The notes under the pieces are model-generated. The model was not told the origin of the DNA and made no database searches. It saw only the letters and a list, made by a program, of their open reading frames with translations. A program made the translations under genes and the position numbers. 64,000 nt of DNA. Origin: Eubacteriales bacterium (GTDB taxonomy: Bacteria > Bacillota > Clostridia > Lachnospirales > Lachnospiraceae). The stretch covers positions 1 through 64,000 of the forward strand of contig JAUNOY010000010.1 in assembly GCA_030536995.1 (NCBI GenBank). Reading direction: 5' to 3'. Of the stretch, positions 7,055-16,033 are shown in pieces. The first letter of the stretch is position 1; each line of letters opens with the position of its first letter.

Positions 7055-9829
7055 TTATACACTGCTGCTGCGGATACTTTCAATAAGATTTCCGTCCTTT
7101 TCCTTTGCAAAACTATATGTGCAAACAAGAAGAACGACTCCTGCCATAAAAACAATGGAAACGATAATTCCTGCCCACGGCACAGGAATGGCAACAACGC
7201 CAAACAAATCTGTAATTTTCTTTTTCAGAAAAAAGATTATAGCTGCTGAAATCATTCCTCCATACAAAACACTCTTTACCAAAATCCCCAAATTCTCCAA
7301 CAAAAGCATACGCCATATCTGCACGTTGGTCATTCCGATTGATTTGAGCACCGCAAATTCTCCTCTTCGTTCCTCCATCCTGCCGCGAATGGAATTAAAA
7401 AGATTCAGAAAGCAGATCAGAGAAGATGCTACTACAAAGGAAAGTGCAAGTATCTTTACAATTTTTTCCAAAGCCATGTAAAAATCCGTCTGCTTATTGA
7501 CTTCCGCCACATGGAGCCACGTCTCTCCCTCCGATTCGATTTTTTTCAGTTTTTCCAGGAATCCCCGGTCTGTTTCATCGCACTGAAAATAAAATTGTTT
7601 ATCAAGAAGTCCCTGTCCGTCTGAAAGCTTCCAGATTGTTTCTGCAGTTTCATGGCTTGTAATAATCCAGAGAAACTGGCTATTTATCTCAAAAAATCCT
7701 TCCGTCACAGCTTTATCTGCAAAACCTGCCACTTCCATTGAAAGAGTCTCTTCCTTTTTTGTTTTCGGTGACCAGAAAGTTGCGTCAAACATATCCCCTT
7801 TCTTTAAATCTGACATTTGACTGATATGAAAATTCCGGTAACCATCTACAGAGCGCCCTTCCACACTGACCTTCTTTGTAGATAATTCCCCTTCCTTCAC
7901 AATCAGAGCAGAAAGCCTTTCCTTTAATAACTTATAGTCTGCGCCTGCTCTTTCAGCCAGAACCCTCAGAGTCTCGTCGTCTACAGCAACAACAGAAAGC
8001 GGCCAGGTATTTCGATACATTTCCTCAAATTCCGTTTCGCTTAGATTTTTGTTATAATAAAGATTCATAATCTCATAATATGCGTCCCAATATTCCTCGC
8101 TCAACGCCTCATAGCCAACCTCTCCCACAAACATCCCGTTATACCATTCAACAGCATCCGTTACCGTAGGATTTGCCAGAATCTCTTTTTTCAGAGCATT
8201 ATAAGCATCATAGTCCCCATCAGATCCCGATGTCAGAAGCATGTAATTCCATTTATCAAAGGTCGTATTATAATCCACATCCAAAAGCCGCGCCTTAACG
8301 ATGTCCGATACTGCTGAAGCGCCAAACAGGGTTACCGTCACAATTACCAGAAAGGTTACAGCCGCTGCTGTCAGTGAACGGCTCTTCTTTTTCTGTCGTT
8401 TCAGAAGACTTCTGCTCAGAAGCTTCTCTCCGGCAAATTTTTTCCCGAAAGGCATTTTCGTTCTGTACTTTCGTTCTTTTTTATCTTTCTCATTTCCTCT
8501 TATAGATGAGATTGCTCCTGTTTTCCCAATCTTGTGCGCCGGAAGATAAGCAGAAATCAAAACTGTCACAATACTCACCGCCACTGTCAGGAAAATCTCT
8601 TCGGGTACAATCTTTAATGACACCGGGGCATTTGCCATATAGTCTCCAAGCCCCATAAATCGGGCAAGAAGGGGTCTTATGGAAAGAATCCCTGCCTTTA
8701 TCACTGCCATTCCAAGAAGAATCCCTGCCGCCAGCGCCGGAATCAGAAGAACAAATGCCTCGTAATAAATACTGCTGCGCTTTTGTCTCGCAGTCGCTCC
8801 CACAGAAGACAGCATCCCCAGATATCTGCTTCTTTCCCTGTACGAAATGTTAAAAACATTATAAATAAGCACCACAGACGCAAGCATGATGAGCAGGATA
8901 AAAAATCCCATCAAAAAACCTATGATAAGATTCATTGTCGTATCCTGAGAATTCTGGCTCATGGCAAGCAGATAATCGTTAAATTCCACTGAACTGCAGG
9001 GAATCTTCTCTCTGATTTCTATTCCGAACATATCAGGCAGGCTTTCTGTGTGAAAACGAACAGAAAGATTGAACTTCTGAAGCTTTTCTATCTCTTTGGC
9101 TGAAGGAGCTGTGATTGCCGTATATCCTCCGGAATCTGCATTTTCGAATCCGGGGGGTTCCATGATTCCCACTATTTTATACGTCTGCTTTTTTCCTGTA
9201 TATTCCCGGTTTTCCCGTATACTCGGATTTTCCTCTCCATAAAAAGGAAACTCCTGAGAAACTTCTACAGTTTTTCCTGCTTCTACCTTAATGTTCCAGA
9301 ACGGAAAAACAGTTTTTTGTCCCTTTTTACCGATTCCGGTAATACTTCTGTTGAAAAAATCTGCCGAAACCGTATCTCCGATTTTTATCTCAGCTCCATC
9401 CTTCAGAACGCTTTCACTGAGAAGAAGTTCGCTTCCGTTTTTGGGAAAACGTCCTTCTTTTAATTCAATGTTCATCCAGTCGAAACAATTCTCTGTATAA
9501 GCCTTTACTGTGAGATACGGGCGGCTTTTACTGGCAGAAAAGGGAAACTCCGTGTTTCCGTAATTTGCTGAGAGCGCTGTTTCTTTCACATAAGGAAGTT
9601 TCTTTGCTTCCTCCAGTCCTTTTTCATCGGTGTCATAAAAACTCACATGCCACTTCCCGTCTTTGAGAGACACTGCGTATTCCATAAACGCCATCCCTGT
9701 GTCCTTTCCCACAAAGACACAGGTCATAAGAGTCACCATAAGCACAATGCCAAGAAAAGTCGTAAAGGTTCTTTTCTTATTTTGCTTCATATATCGGGCA
9801 GTCACATAATGTACAATATTTTTCCTCAT
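7055..9829 (-). CDS. ABC transporter permease, FtsX/MacB type, duplicated core
   Basis: A 924-residue membrane protein. One membrane segment near residues 20-40 precedes a large extracellular region (about 45-290). Three membrane segments with an FtsX-like SVGATARQK loop come next, then a second membrane entry near residue 490, a second external region and a last trio of membrane segments with the matching loop SIGMTNVQ. This layout, with two FtsX domains, is typical of lipoprotein or peptide-antibiotic exporters and Vex-type systems. It overlaps the ATPase gene by four bases. The substrate is unknown. Confidence 0.9.
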   Translation of the reverse strand: MRKNIVHYVTARYMKQNKKRTFTTFLGIVLMVTLMTCVFVGKDTGMAFMEYAVSLKDGKWHVSFYDTDEKGLEEAKKLPYVKETALSANYGNTEFPFSASKSRPYLTVKAYTENCFDWMNIELKEGRFPKNGSELLLSESVLKDGAEIKIGDTVSADFFNRSITGIGKKGQKTVFPFWNIKVEAGKTVEVSQEFPFYGEENPSIRENREYTGKKQTYKIVGIMEPPGFENADSGGYTAITAPSAKEIEKLQKFNLSVRFHTESLPDMFGIEIREKIPCSSVEFNDYLLAMSQNSQDTTMNLIIGFLMGFFILLIMLASVVLIYNVFNISYRERSRYLGMLSSVGATARQKRSSIYYEAFVLLIPALAAGILLGMAVIKAGILSIRPLLARFMGLGDYMANAPVSLKIVPEEIFLTVAVSIVTVLISAYLPAHKIGKTGAISSIRGNEKDKKERKYRTKMPFGKKFAGEKLLSRSLLKRQKKKSRSLTAAAVTFLVIVTVTLFGASAVSDIVKARLLDVDYNTTFDKWNYMLLTSGSDGDYDAYNALKKEILANPTVTDAVEWYNGMFVGEVGYEALSEEYWDAYYEIMNLYYNKNLSETEFEEMYRNTWPLSVVAVDDETLRVLAERAGADYKLLKERLSALIVKEGELSTKKVSVEGRSVDGYRNFHISQMSDLKKGDMFDATFWSPKTKKEETLSMEVAGFADKAVTEGFFEINSQFLWIITSHETAETIWKLSDGQGLLDKQFYFQCDETDRGFLEKLKKIESEGETWLHVAEVNKQTDFYMALEKIVKILALSFVVASSLICFLNLFNSIRGRMEERRGEFAVLKSIGMTNVQIWRMLLLENLGILVKSVLYGGMISAAIIFFLKKKITDLFGVVAIPVPWAGIIVSIVFMAGVVLLVCTYSFAKEKDGNLIESIRSSSV

Positions 9830-10527
9830 AAAAACTCACCGCCTGTCACACGAATCCGTTCATCCCTGACAATCTCTCCGTCTTCCATACAAAGCATACG
9901 GTCTGCCTGCAGCGCAATACTCTCGTCGTGAGTAATCAGAATCAGAGTTTGTTTCTGAATGCGGTTGGACTCTTTTAAAAGGTTTACGATTTCTTCACCG
10001 TTTTTCCGATCCAGATTTCCGGTTGGCTCGTCTGCAAGAATAATAGCAGGTCTGTTGAAAAGCGCCCTTCCAATGGATACTCTCTGCTGCTGTCCTCCTG
10101 ATAGCTGTGCCGGAAGATTAAACCTTCTATTCTCCAGCCCCATCTGCTTTACAATCATATCCAGCCTCTCTCTGTCCATTCCTCTGCCGTCCAGAAGATG
10201 GGGCAAAACAATATTTTCTTCCACATTTAAAACAGGGAGCAGATTATAGAACTGATACACAAGACCAATCTGTCTGCGGCGAAAAATCGCAAGTCTGTCC
10301 TCATTTAAAGAATGAATATTCGTTCCACCGATACATACACTTCCTTTGGTAGGTCTGTCCACCCCTCCCAGAATATGAAGAAGTGTCGATTTACCGGAAC
10401 CGGACGGGCCTGTAATAGAGACAAATTCGCCCTTTTCAACTGAAAAACTCACATCCTTTAATGCATGTACCCCATTATCTTCGGAGCCGTATATTTTTGA
10501 AAGATGTTCACATCGTAAAATTTCCAC
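9826..10527 (-). CDS. ABC transporter ATP-binding protein (LolD/MacB/BceA class)
   Basis: A 233-residue ATPase. Walker A GPSGSGKST near residue 40, Q-loop YQFYNLLPVLNVEEN, signature LSGGQQQRVSIGRAL, Walker B IILADEPTGNLD and the H-loop THD are all intact. The sequence pattern is that of ATPases partnering FtsX-type permeases. It is first in an operon with the permease, response regulator and kinase. The likely role is to drive export, or removal of a peptide or lipid, at the membrane. Confidence 0.95.
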   Translation of the reverse strand: MEILRCEHLSKIYGSEDNGVHALKDVSFSVEKGEFVSITGPSGSGKSTLLHILGGVDRPTKGSVCIGGTNIHSLNEDRLAIFRRRQIGLVYQFYNLLPVLNVEENIVLPHLLDGRGMDRERLDMIVKQMGLENRRFNLPAQLSGGQQQRVSIGRALFNRPAIILADEPTGNLDRKNGEEIVNLLKESNRIQKQTLILITHDESIALQADRMLCMEDGEIVRDERIRVTGGEFL

Positions 10528-10557
10528 TCATTGTCCTCCTTTTCCTTTTCTGATTTT

Positions 10558-10613
10558 ATTGTATCCTGTCCGAATGACTCTGCAGTGAATTTTTCAGTGA
10601 CAATTCTGTCACT
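10558..10613 (-). promoter_or_regulatory. candidate activated promoter with inverted-repeat operator
   Basis: Arms AGTGACA (10596-10602) and TGTCACT (10607-10613) form a perfect 7-bp inverted repeat with a four-base spacer. About 40 bases closer to the ATPase gene is a minus-strand TACAAT -10 box (10558-10563) with no good -35 box. This pattern suits a response regulator-activated promoter. The regulator encoded in the same operon is the obvious candidate; that is inference. Confidence 0.5.
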
Positions 10614-10663
10614 TTTTCTTCCCCGTCCCTTCAGAGAACTCTCTCTTTCCCCCGAAAACATAT

Positions 10664-10706
10664 AGAAAAAAACACGGACAAACCGTCTTTCCGAGGGTTT
10701 GTCCGC
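10664..10706 (-). terminator. terminator after the SseB-like gene
   Basis: Minus-strand hairpin with perfect 10-bp arms CGGACAAACC and GGTTTGTCCG, followed by TGTTTTTTT. Confidence 0.92.
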
Positions 10707-10725
10707 ATTTTTATCACAATATTGG

Positions 10726-11490
10726 TCAACCAATAATTTTCTTTAACTGATCTCTGTTAAGTACAAGATTAAATCCCATTGGATTTATCACATACGCAGC
10801 CGCCTGCTCCATCATCAGCTCCGGAAGCTTGGCAAATGGAATCTTTGCTACACGAAGCTTCTTGCCTCTTGTAAACTTCTCCAGTTCCATTACATCTGAA
10901 AATACCGGCTGAAGAATTTCTTCTTTTTTATTTTTCAGATACGGAATATTTATTTTCTTAGGATCCTCTGGATCTACATCCATGGCAACCAGATAGTCTG
11001 ATTTCTTGATATTTACCAGAAATTCCTCTTCTAACTCACGAATGTTTCCGTGCTCTTCAGGTTTCACCGGACGGCGAAGCTCCTGCATAAAGTAGATACC
11101 GGAAAGCTGTAAGGTGGAATTCAGAAGAGGTCTTTTCGCTTCTTCTATTTTGCTCATATCTGCCTGTTTCGCAATATCTGAAAGTTCAACTTCAATCTGC
11201 TCTTCTCCGTCAACCCACACAACTGTGTTTACACCAATGGCATATAAGGTTCCGTAAAATCTCGGATAATCCTTTTTTTCGAATTTCATACCCATAAGCA
11301 AAATCTTATCTTCCAGAAGCTTCTTTCCGAATTCTTTGATTGCTTCCTGAGTGGAAAAAATCCATGCCTGATCGTTATAACTTTCCTCATCACATTTTAC
11401 ATAAGGAAGTTTAGTCGCCTGTGAATAGGCAACATAAACAATGTCTCTGTTCTGTAATTCTTTTACTGCATCCTCTTTGCTGATTCCCAT
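10726..11490 (-). CDS. SseB-family protein of unknown function
   Basis: A 254-residue soluble protein. Residues about 1-110 resemble the SseB N-terminal domain (KLPYVKCDEE, WIFSTQEAIKEFGKKLL). A middle linker and a C-terminal part with YVINPMGFNLVLNRDQ follow; this last motif is the classic SseB ending. The biochemical function of the family is not established. The gene is five bases downstream of the DNA alkylation repair gene and ends at a strong terminator, so the two form a small operon. Confidence 0.75.
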   Translation of the reverse strand: MGISKEDAVKELQNRDIVYVAYSQATKLPYVKCDEESYNDQAWIFSTQEAIKEFGKKLLEDKILLMGMKFEKKDYPRFYGTLYAIGVNTVVWVDGEEQIEVELSDIAKQADMSKIEEAKRPLLNSTLQLSGIYFMQELRRPVKPEEHGNIRELEEEFLVNIKKSDYLVAMDVDPEDPKKINIPYLKNKKEEILQPVFSDVMELEKFTRGKKLRVAKIPFAKLPELMMEQAAAYVINPMGFNLVLNRDQLKKIIG

Positions 11491-11494
11491 AATC

Positions 11495-12202
11495 TTATCC
11501 TCTCTGTCTCAGTTCTCTGATTTTATTTTTCATATCCCCGGTTACCCTGTAGGATTCCAATATTTTCTGTAATGATTTCTTATAAGTAAATTCATCCAGA
11601 TTGTGGTGCTTAACAAGATATTCATACATTTCTTCAGGAAATGCCACAAAATATACGGAAATTGCCCATGCCACCGCCATCTTTGCATAATACCCCTCCT
11701 GATGAATAAGCTCCAGGCGGCTGACACTCTCTTTCAGATACTCCTTATTCACAAAATGGCTAAGGAGCATGACCGCTCCAAATCTTGCCTCATATTCCTC
11801 ATCAGAAGCAAAATACGGTTCCAGAAAGTTCCAGTACAGCTCCGGATATTTCTTCGCATCCTTTAAACTGTTGCAGAAACTGTCGCACACGGCCCAGTTG
11901 TCTATCAGGGGTACGAATTGTCGAATCCGGATCATTCTATCCTCACAGGCAAGTTTCGCAGTTGCTGCCACAAGTCCTTTCAACATTATTTCCTCATAAT
12001 AGAAAACTTCTGCCTCTTCAAACCATTGCTGCCAGTCATTTTTACCGATCTCTTTCGCTATTTTTCGCAAAACAGGAAGCCGTACCCCAAGTATATTCTC
12101 AGTCTCCGGCACCAATCTGCTGTGAAAGTCCCTGTAATCGGCATCTTCATTCTCTTTCAGCCTTTCCCGCACATAAGCGGCTGTGATTTTTTCTTTTCCC
12201 AT
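11495..12202 (-). CDS. DNA alkylation repair protein, AlkD-like
   Basis: A 235-residue all-helical protein with HEAT-like repeats. Recognisable segments are LGVRLPVLRKIAKEIGKNDW, LIDNWAVCDSFCNSLK and YYAKMAVAWAISVYFV, which match the AlkD family of alkylpurine glycosylases. The DNW aspartate used by AlkD is present. Family members remove N3- and N7-alkylated purines without base flipping. Some relatives have lost activity, so catalysis should not be assumed. It is the first gene of a two-gene unit with the SseB-like protein. Confidence 0.85.
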   Translation of the reverse strand: MGKEKITAAYVRERLKENEDADYRDFHSRLVPETENILGVRLPVLRKIAKEIGKNDWQQWFEEAEVFYYEEIMLKGLVAATAKLACEDRMIRIRQFVPLIDNWAVCDSFCNSLKDAKKYPELYWNFLEPYFASDEEYEARFGAVMLLSHFVNKEYLKESVSRLELIHQEGYYAKMAVAWAISVYFVAFPEEMYEYLVKHHNLDEFTYKKSLQKILESYRVTGDMKNKIRELRQRG

Positions 12203-12268
12203 GTATGTCTCACTTTCGTAATACCACAGTTATATATTATTTTATAATAAAACAGGCAAAAAGTAAAG

Positions 12269-12306
12269 AGGCAGCCCGACTTTCTCCCAAGCCGTACTGC
12301 CTTTTT
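12269..12306. terminator. terminator after purD, probably bidirectional
   Basis: Hairpin with outer arms AGGCAG and CTGCCT. It is followed by TTTTT on the plus strand and by CTTTACTTTTTG on the minus strand. It closes the purine operon on the minus strand. Confidence 0.7.
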
Positions 12307-12339
12307 AAGTAAAATTTCTCTTATTTACAGTTCTTTTCT

Positions 12340-13614
12340 TTACGCTTCGTCAATCGCTTTGCCGATATCGTGACGCATATATTTGTTTGCAAAAGTCAGC
12401 CACTCTGTAGCTTCATATGCATTCTTTCTTGCTTCCTTTAAGTCTGCTCCTGTAGCTGTGATTCCGACTACACGTCCACCATTTGTGACAATCTGACCAT
12501 CAGAAAGCTTTGTTCCCGCATGGAAACAATAATAACCGTCTTTATCTCTGAAGTTCTCGAATCCGTACATCGGAATTCCCTTTTCGTATTTCACAGGATA
12601 TCCTTCGCTTGCAAGAACTACGCAGACTGCCGCATTGTCCTCGAACTGCAGGTCAACCTGATCAAGAGTACCGTTTACGCAGGCTTCCATCACCTCAATG
12701 ATATCATTCTTCATTCTCGGAAGAACTACCTGTGCCTCCGGATCTCCAAAACGCGCATTATATTCCAGCACCTTCGGTCCATCCGGTGTAAGCATCAGTC
12801 CAAAGAAAATAATTCCCTTAAACGGACGCCCCTCTGCAGCCATTGCATCTACTGTTGCCTGGTACACATATTTCTGACAGAACTCATCTACTTCTTTTGT
12901 ATAGAATGGACTTGGAGAAAATGTTCCCATGCCCCCTGTATTTAAGCCTTTATCTCCGTCCATAGCACGCTTATGATCCTGCGCAGACGTCATGGTCTTA
13001 ATTGTCTTTCCATCTACAAAAGAAAGCACAGATACCTCACGACCGGTCATAAACTCTTCGATAACCATGGTGTTTCCGGCGCTTCCGAACTTCTTGTCTT
13101 CCATGATTTCTTTCACGCCTTCCTCAGCCTCTGCAAGGGAATTGCAGATGAGAACACCTTTGCCAAGAGCAAGACCGTCAGCCTTGAGCACGATTGGGAA
13201 TTTCGCTTCTGTACGAAGATATTCCAGCGCTTTTTCCGCATCGTCAAAATTCTCATATCCTGCAGTAGGAATGTTGTATTTCTTCATGAGATCCTTGGAA
13301 AAAGCCTTGGAGCCTTCCAGAATAGCCGCGTTCTTTCTCGGTCCGAAAACCTTAAGTCCGCGCTCTTCAAATACATCCACCACGCCTCCTACCAGAGGAT
13401 CATCCATACCGATGATCGTCAGGTCAATTTCATTTTCCTGAGCAAAATCAGCCAGTCTTTCAAACTCCATAGCGCCAATATCTACACACTGAGCAAGTTC
13501 CGCAATTCCGGCGTTTCCCGGTGCACAGTAAATTTTATCTACTTTAGGGCTTTTGGACACGCTCCATGCAATTGCATGTTCACGTCCACCGCTTCCTACG
13601 ATTAAAACTTTCAT
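12340..13614 (-). CDS. purD: phosphoribosylamine--glycine ligase
   Basis: About 424 residues, the normal GARS length. The N-terminal MKVLIVGSGGREHA, the ATP-grasp segments (FPIVLKADGLALGKGV, NTGGMGTFSP) and the metal-binding LEYNARFGDPE are intact. The enzyme makes glycinamide ribonucleotide, the second step of purine synthesis. I start it at 13614 because AAGGAG lies eight bases upstream and the family begins with MKVLIVG; a possible earlier start adds nine non-conserved residues. It is the last gene of purE-purM-purN-purD. Confidence 0.97.
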   Translation of the reverse strand: MKVLIVGSGGREHAIAWSVSKSPKVDKIYCAPGNAGIAELAQCVDIGAMEFERLADFAQENEIDLTIIGMDDPLVGGVVDVFEERGLKVFGPRKNAAILEGSKAFSKDLMKKYNIPTAGYENFDDAEKALEYLRTEAKFPIVLKADGLALGKGVLICNSLAEAEEGVKEIMEDKKFGSAGNTMVIEEFMTGREVSVLSFVDGKTIKTMTSAQDHKRAMDGDKGLNTGGMGTFSPSPFYTKEVDEFCQKYVYQATVDAMAAEGRPFKGIIFFGLMLTPDGPKVLEYNARFGDPEAQVVLPRMKNDIIEVMEACVNGTLDQVDLQFEDNAAVCVVLASEGYPVKYEKGIPMYGFENFRDKDGYYCFHAGTKLSDGQIVTNGGRVVGITATGADLKEARKNAYEATEWLTFANKYMRHDIGKAIDEA

Positions 13615-13663
13615 GTATTTTACTCCTTTATCTACAGACATGCAAAACCGTATATCTGTATCT

Positions 13664-14290
13664 TTACTGTTCTATAACAACCTTGCCGTCTTTCACTGTC
13701 ACTTTGCCATTTGCAATCAAATCAATCGCTTCTGGCAAAATTTTCCATTCGGCATTCTCCATCACCCTTCTCTGAAGGGTTTCCGGTGTATCCTCCGGAG
13801 CGATTTCCACAGCTTTCTGCAGGATAATAGGACCTGTGTCTGTTCCCGCATCTACAAAGTGAACCGTAGCGCCGGTCACACGCACGCCACGGGCAAGCGC
13901 TCCTTCATGCACGCGCAGCCCGTAATAACCTGTTCCGCAAAAAGATGGAATTAAAGATGGATGAATGTTAATAATTCTATTCGGGAACGCCTCCACAATC
14001 ATAGACGGAATTGCAACCAGAAATCCTGCCAGCACAACAAGATCCACCCCGCTCTCCTGAAGCTTCTCAAGAAGCGCTTTATGAAACTCATCTCTGCTTT
14101 CAAAAGATTTCGGAGAAATACAAACAGCATCAATCTTATGATTTTTCGCTCTTTCCAGAGCATAGGCTCCAGCATTATTGCTAATAACAAGACTCACCTG
14201 TGCATTGGTAATCTCACCGTTATCGATGGCATCCAAAATTGCCTGGAGATTGGTTCCTCCGCCGGATACAAGTACGCCGACTTTTAGCAT
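13664..14290 (-). CDS. purN: phosphoribosylglycinamide formyltransferase (folate type)
   Basis: A 208-residue enzyme with the GART signature. LVSGGGTNLQAILDA near the N-terminus and the catalytic NIHPSLIPSF (Asn and His) are present. So is GATVHFVDAGTDTGPIILQ with the catalytic Asp. It transfers a formyl group from 10-formyl-tetrahydrofolate to glycinamide ribonucleotide. It overlaps purM by seven bases, so translation is coupled. It is the third gene of the operon. Confidence 0.97.
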   Translation of the reverse strand: MLKVGVLVSGGGTNLQAILDAIDNGEITNAQVSLVISNNAGAYALERAKNHKIDAVCISPKSFESRDEFHKALLEKLQESGVDLVVLAGFLVAIPSMIVEAFPNRIINIHPSLIPSFCGTGYYGLRVHEGALARGVRVTGATVHFVDAGTDTGPIILQKAVEIAPEDTPETLQRRVMENAEWKILPEAIDLIANGKVTVKDGKVVIEQ

Positions 14291-15309
14291 AAAGTCACTC
14301 CCTTTTCTCCTGCTTCAATACGTCCTACTACATACGGAGTATCTCCTGCTTCTCTGATTGCTTCCATAGCTTTATCCACATCTGCAGGATTTACAGCGAT
14401 AATCATACCAAGACCCATATTGAAAGTATTGTACATCATCTGTTCGTCAATATTGCCAACTTTAGCCATTAATTTAAAAATAGGAAGAACCGGATAGCTG
14501 TCTTTCTCTACAATTGCTTTTGTTCCTTCTTTTAACATACGCGGAATGTTCTCGTAGAAGCCGCCACCTGTAATATGACTGCAGGCATGAACACGAACAC
14601 CTGCGTTTTTCACGCTCTTTAATGCTTTTACGTAAATTCTTGTCGGTGCAAGAAGCGCCTCTCCAAGAGTTGTTCCCAGCTCATCGTAATGATTATCCAG
14701 GGATTCTCTGGACATCTCAAACACTTTACGTACAAGAGAGAAACCGTTGCTGTGTACACCTGTAGAAGCCATACCGATAAGAACATCTCCTGCTTCCAGC
14801 TCTTCGCCTGTGATCATATCTTTCTTGTCGCAAACACCTACTGCAAAACCTGCAAGGTCATAATCCTCCTCAGGCATAAGTCCCGGATGTTCTGCTGTCT
14901 CTCCGCCGATCAGCGCAGCTTCAGACTGAAGACATCCTTCTGCAACTCCCTTTACAATCTCAGCAATTTTTTCCGGATAGTTTTTGCCGCATGCAATATA
15001 ATCAAGGAAAAACAGAGGCTCTCCGCCTGCGCATGCGATATCATTTACGCACATGGCAACAGCATCAATACCAATAGTGTCGTGCTTGTCCATGATCATG
15101 GCAAGCTTCACCTTTGTTCCACATCCGTCTGTACCGGATAATAATACCGGCTCTTCCATCTCTTTGATCTTCGCCAGAGAGAATGCTCCTGAGAATCCTC
15201 CAAGACCTCCCAGAACTTCTTCACGCATAGTTTTCTTTACATGCTCTTTCATTAATTCCACGGATTTATATCCGGCTTCAATATCTACTCCTGCGCTCTT
15301 GTAATCCAT
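14284..15309 (-). CDS. purM: phosphoribosylformylglycinamidine cyclo-ligase
   Basis: A 341-residue AIR synthase. It carries LLSGTDGCGTKVKLAMIMD, the ALIGGETAEHPG motif, the STGVHSNGFSLVRKV motif and HITGGGFYENIPRML, all standard for PurM. It forms aminoimidazole ribonucleotide using ATP. It lies between purE and purN on the minus strand. It begins about 70 bases after purE and has an AGGAGG-like ribosome binding site. Confidence 0.97.
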   Translation of the reverse strand: MDYKSAGVDIEAGYKSVELMKEHVKKTMREEVLGGLGGFSGAFSLAKIKEMEEPVLLSGTDGCGTKVKLAMIMDKHDTIGIDAVAMCVNDIACAGGEPLFFLDYIACGKNYPEKIAEIVKGVAEGCLQSEAALIGGETAEHPGLMPEEDYDLAGFAVGVCDKKDMITGEELEAGDVLIGMASTGVHSNGFSLVRKVFEMSRESLDNHYDELGTTLGEALLAPTRIYVKALKSVKNAGVRVHACSHITGGGFYENIPRMLKEGTKAIVEKDSYPVLPIFKLMAKVGNIDEQMMYNTFNMGLGMIIAVNPADVDKAMEAIREAGDTPYVVGRIEAGEKGVTLC

Positions 15310-15380
15310 AATATCCTCCTGCGTATGTTTATGATTGGGTATTTATTTTCGAAATTAAAAGGTTACGATTCCCTGTAATC

Positions 15381-15881
15381 TTAATAGTTCTTATATCCGA
15401 CTTCCTGAAGTCTTGCGTCTTTGGCTACAACCTGTTTTTTCAGCTCTTCGCTGTAATCTTTCAGACGTCCAAGAAGTTCTGCGTCTGAGGTTGCAAGAAT
15501 CTTCGCTGCGAGAAGACCTGCATTAGCTCCGCCGTTGATTGCCACAGTTGCCACAGGAATTCCAGATGGCATCTGTACGATAGAATAAAGAGAGTCTCTT
15601 CCTCCCAGTGAAGTAGTGTGCATCGGGATTCCGATTACAGGCATCGGGAAAATTGCCGCACACATTCCAGGCAGATGCGCTGCCATACCTGCACCCGCAA
15701 TGATTACCTTAAAGCCTTTTTCTTCAGCTGTCTTCGCATACTCAAAGAACACATCCGGTTCTCTGTGTGCAGAAATAATTTTCATTTCATAATCAATTCC
15801 AAGTTTTTCCAGGATATCTGCCGCCTTACTCATGACCGGCATGTCTGAGTCGCTGCCCATCACAATTCCAACTTTTGCCAT
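15381..15881 (-). CDS. purE: 5-(carboxyamino)imidazole ribonucleotide mutase
   Basis: A 166-residue class I PurE. GSDSDMPVM binds the phosphate, SAHREPD carries the catalytic histidine, and AGAGMAAHLPGMCAA and PVIGIPMHT are intact. It moves the carboxyl group of N5-CAIR to form CAIR. A purK gene, which would make its substrate, is not in the window. It is the first gene of the purine operon, directly behind a strong sigma-A promoter. Confidence 0.97.
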   Translation of the reverse strand: MAKVGIVMGSDSDMPVMSKAADILEKLGIDYEMKIISAHREPDVFFEYAKTAEEKGFKVIIAGAGMAAHLPGMCAAIFPMPVIGIPMHTTSLGGRDSLYSIVQMPSGIPVATVAINGGANAGLLAAKILATSDAELLGRLKDYSEELKKQVVAKDARLQEVGYKNY

Positions 15882-15931
15882 AATAGCTCTCCTTTTATAT
15901 ATAAAAAATTTTTTTAAGTCTCTACCCGTAG

Positions 15932-15960
15932 ATTCTACTAAGATTCCCTTTTTCTGTCAA
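15932..15960 (-). promoter_or_regulatory. sigma-A promoter of the purine operon
   Basis: On the minus strand a perfect TTGACA (plus 15955-15960), a 17-base spacer and TAGAAT (plus 15932-15937). The leader to purE is about 45 bases and contains no purine riboswitch core that I can recognise. Confidence 0.85.
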
Positions 15961-15967
15961 CATAAAT

Positions 15968-16026
15968 ACGGCAAAGAAAAAATTTGATTACCTAACACTT
16001 TTTGGAATCTCTTTTTTCTTTGCCGT
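15968..16026. terminator. long A/T-rich hairpin between the aminopeptidase and purine genes
   Basis: Arms ACGGCAAAGAAAAAA and TTTTTTCTTTGCCGT are perfectly complementary over 15 bases with a loop of about 29 bases. A T tract follows on the plus strand. On the minus strand the second arm itself is T-rich, so it could still stop transcription leaving the aminopeptidase gene. It ends eight bases before the purE -35 box. Confidence 0.5.
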
Positions 16027-16033
16027 TTTTTAT

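Noticed and set aside
10458..10733. 91-codon open frame on the minus strand across the ABC promoter region
   Set aside because: It overlaps the ATPase gene start, the operator and the SseB terminator, has no ribosome binding site, and its product has no sensible composition.
15882..15931. Purine riboswitch in the purE leader
   Set aside because: The leader is only about 45 bases and lacks the conserved three-way-junction core.
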